Part shown: positions 5,081 through 5,617 of the stretch, piece after piece
Layout of the letters: the number at the start of each line of letters is the position of its first letter
How positions within the stretch are numbered: position 1 is the stretch's first letter
NCBI GenBank assembly: GCA_023388675.1
Contig: JAEWFU010000098.1
Span: forward strand, 1-5,617
DNA length: 5,617 nt
Source: Pseudomonadota bacterium
GTDB lineage: Bacteria; Pseudomonadota; Alphaproteobacteria; Rhizobiales; Rhizobiaceae
Reading direction: 5' to 3'
The notes under the pieces: generated by a model
The model's database searches: none
Told to the model about the DNA's origin: nothing
The model's input: the letters and a program-made list of their open reading frames with translations, nothing else
Translations under genes and position numbers: made by a program

Positions 5081-5097
5081 GTTTGGTTCCCGACCGG

Positions 5098-5617
5098 TTA
5101 CCAGAATGAAGGCACCGTCTCCTCGAGACGTGGCCCCAGCCGCAGCGGCGCGATCCGCTCGGCAAGCCCGGTGCGGTCGGAAATGTCGAGGCCGACGCCG
5201 CAGATCGTCGCCGGCCCGCTTGCCGCCTCGAACCGGCCCTTCGGCACCTTGGAAAGGAACCGGTTCAACGGTTCCTCCTTGTCCATGCCCAGCGAGGAAT
5301 CGTAGTCACCGCACATGCCGGCGTCGGTCAGGTAGCCGGTGCCACCGTTGAGTATCTGGTGATCGGCCGTCGGCTGGTGCGTATGAGTGCCCACCACGAG
5401 GCTGGCGCGGCCATCGACGAAATGCGCGAAGCACATTTTTTCCGAGGTCGCCTCCGCATGGAAGTCGATCACCACCGCGTCCGCCTGCTCGCCCAGCGGG
5501 CAGGCGGAAAGCTCCCTCTCGCCCGCCTGGAACGGATCGTCGAGCTCGGGATGCATGAAGACCCGGCCCATGATGTTGGTCACGAATACGCGCGCCCCGT
5601 TGCGGGCTTCGTAGAGG
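5098..5617 (-). CDS. YmdB-like metallophosphoesterase (TIGR00282 type), C-terminal part
   Basis: The last 172 residues of a protein whose 5' end lies past the right edge; family members are about 265-275 residues, so roughly 100 are missing. The frame is open to the edge, and the GTG at 5583-5581 is an internal valine, not the start. Family hallmarks in order: FVTNIMGRVFM at 11-21 of the visible part, DFHAEATSEK at 51-60, VVGTHTHQPTAD at 74-85 and GYLTDAGMCG at 94-103. In this family the His of DFHAE and both His of THTH are metal ligands of a dinuclear centre; the remaining ligands would be in the missing N-terminus. The Bacillus relative YmdB is a cyclic-nucleotide phosphodiesterase affecting biofilm and RNA metabolism; the substrate in alphaproteobacteria is not established. 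It sits upstream of terC on the same strand, separated by 120 bases that hold a hairpin and a promoter. Confidence 0.95.
   Translation of the reverse strand, partial: LYEARNGARVFVTNIMGRVFMHPELDDPFQAGERELSACPLGEQADAVVIDFHAEATSEKMCFAHFVDGRASLVVGTHTHQPTADHQILNGGTGYLTDAGMCGDYDSSLGMDKEEPLNRFLSKVPKGRFEAASGPATICGVGLDISDRTGLAERIAPLRLGPRLEETVPSFW

Noticed and set aside
4978..5097. Manganese (yybP-ykoY type) riboswitch upstream of terC
   Set aside because: TerC-family genes can carry one, but the predicted leader is about 33 bases and the 120-base gap does not show the expected multi-helix layout.
1..5617. CRISPR array, tRNA/rRNA genes, insertion sequence, prophage or defence system
   Set aside because: No regularly spaced direct repeats, cloverleaf, transposase, integrase or known defence domain was seen on either strand.

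Overview
The window is GC-rich DNA with tightly packed genes, Shine-Dalgarno starts and protein sequences typical of Alphaproteobacteria. The best fit is Rhizobiales, in the Mesorhizobium/Aminobacter/Nitratireductor neighbourhood. This placement rests on the style of the proteins (cysteine-free L31, YebC, a SelW-like Rdx protein, a TerC protein and a YmdB-like phosphoesterase) and on two intergenic palindromic repeats of a kind I associate with rhizobia. No database search was possible.

Layout from left to right. Positions 1-452 (minus) hold the N-terminal part of an ABC exporter with fused membrane and ATPase domains, cut by the window edge. It is divergent from rpmE (ribosomal protein L31, plus, 649-870). 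The rpmE 3' region carries three consecutive hairpins, the last a textbook intrinsic terminator (953-976). A 53-residue glycine-zipper membrane microprotein follows (plus, 1041-1202), then a large nested inverted repeat (1261-1439). Next is a minus-strand pair, yebC then a SelW-like Rdx gene (2499 down to 1451), joined by a 4-base ATGA overlap. A divergent plus-strand pair encodes a cupin-fold protein (2682-3302) and an exported metallo-beta-lactamase-fold protein (3381-4196). These converge with a minus-strand TerC-family membrane protein (4977-4204). Upstream of terC on the same strand is the C-terminal part of a YmdB-like metallophosphoesterase (5616-5098), cut by the right edge.

How the genes work together: most are housekeeping or stress functions. 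L31 and YebC both act on translation. The Rdx protein is probably thiol-redox active and is translationally coupled to YebC. TerC is a likely metal (Mn) exporter. The cupin and metallo-hydrolase genes look like accessory genes placed between yebC and the terC/ymdB-like block. I see no sign of a mobile element, phage, CRISPR or defence system. The points most worth a second look are the two structured repeat regions, the yebC-Rdx coupling, the remodelled metal site of the metallo-hydrolase and the uncharacterised cupin protein.
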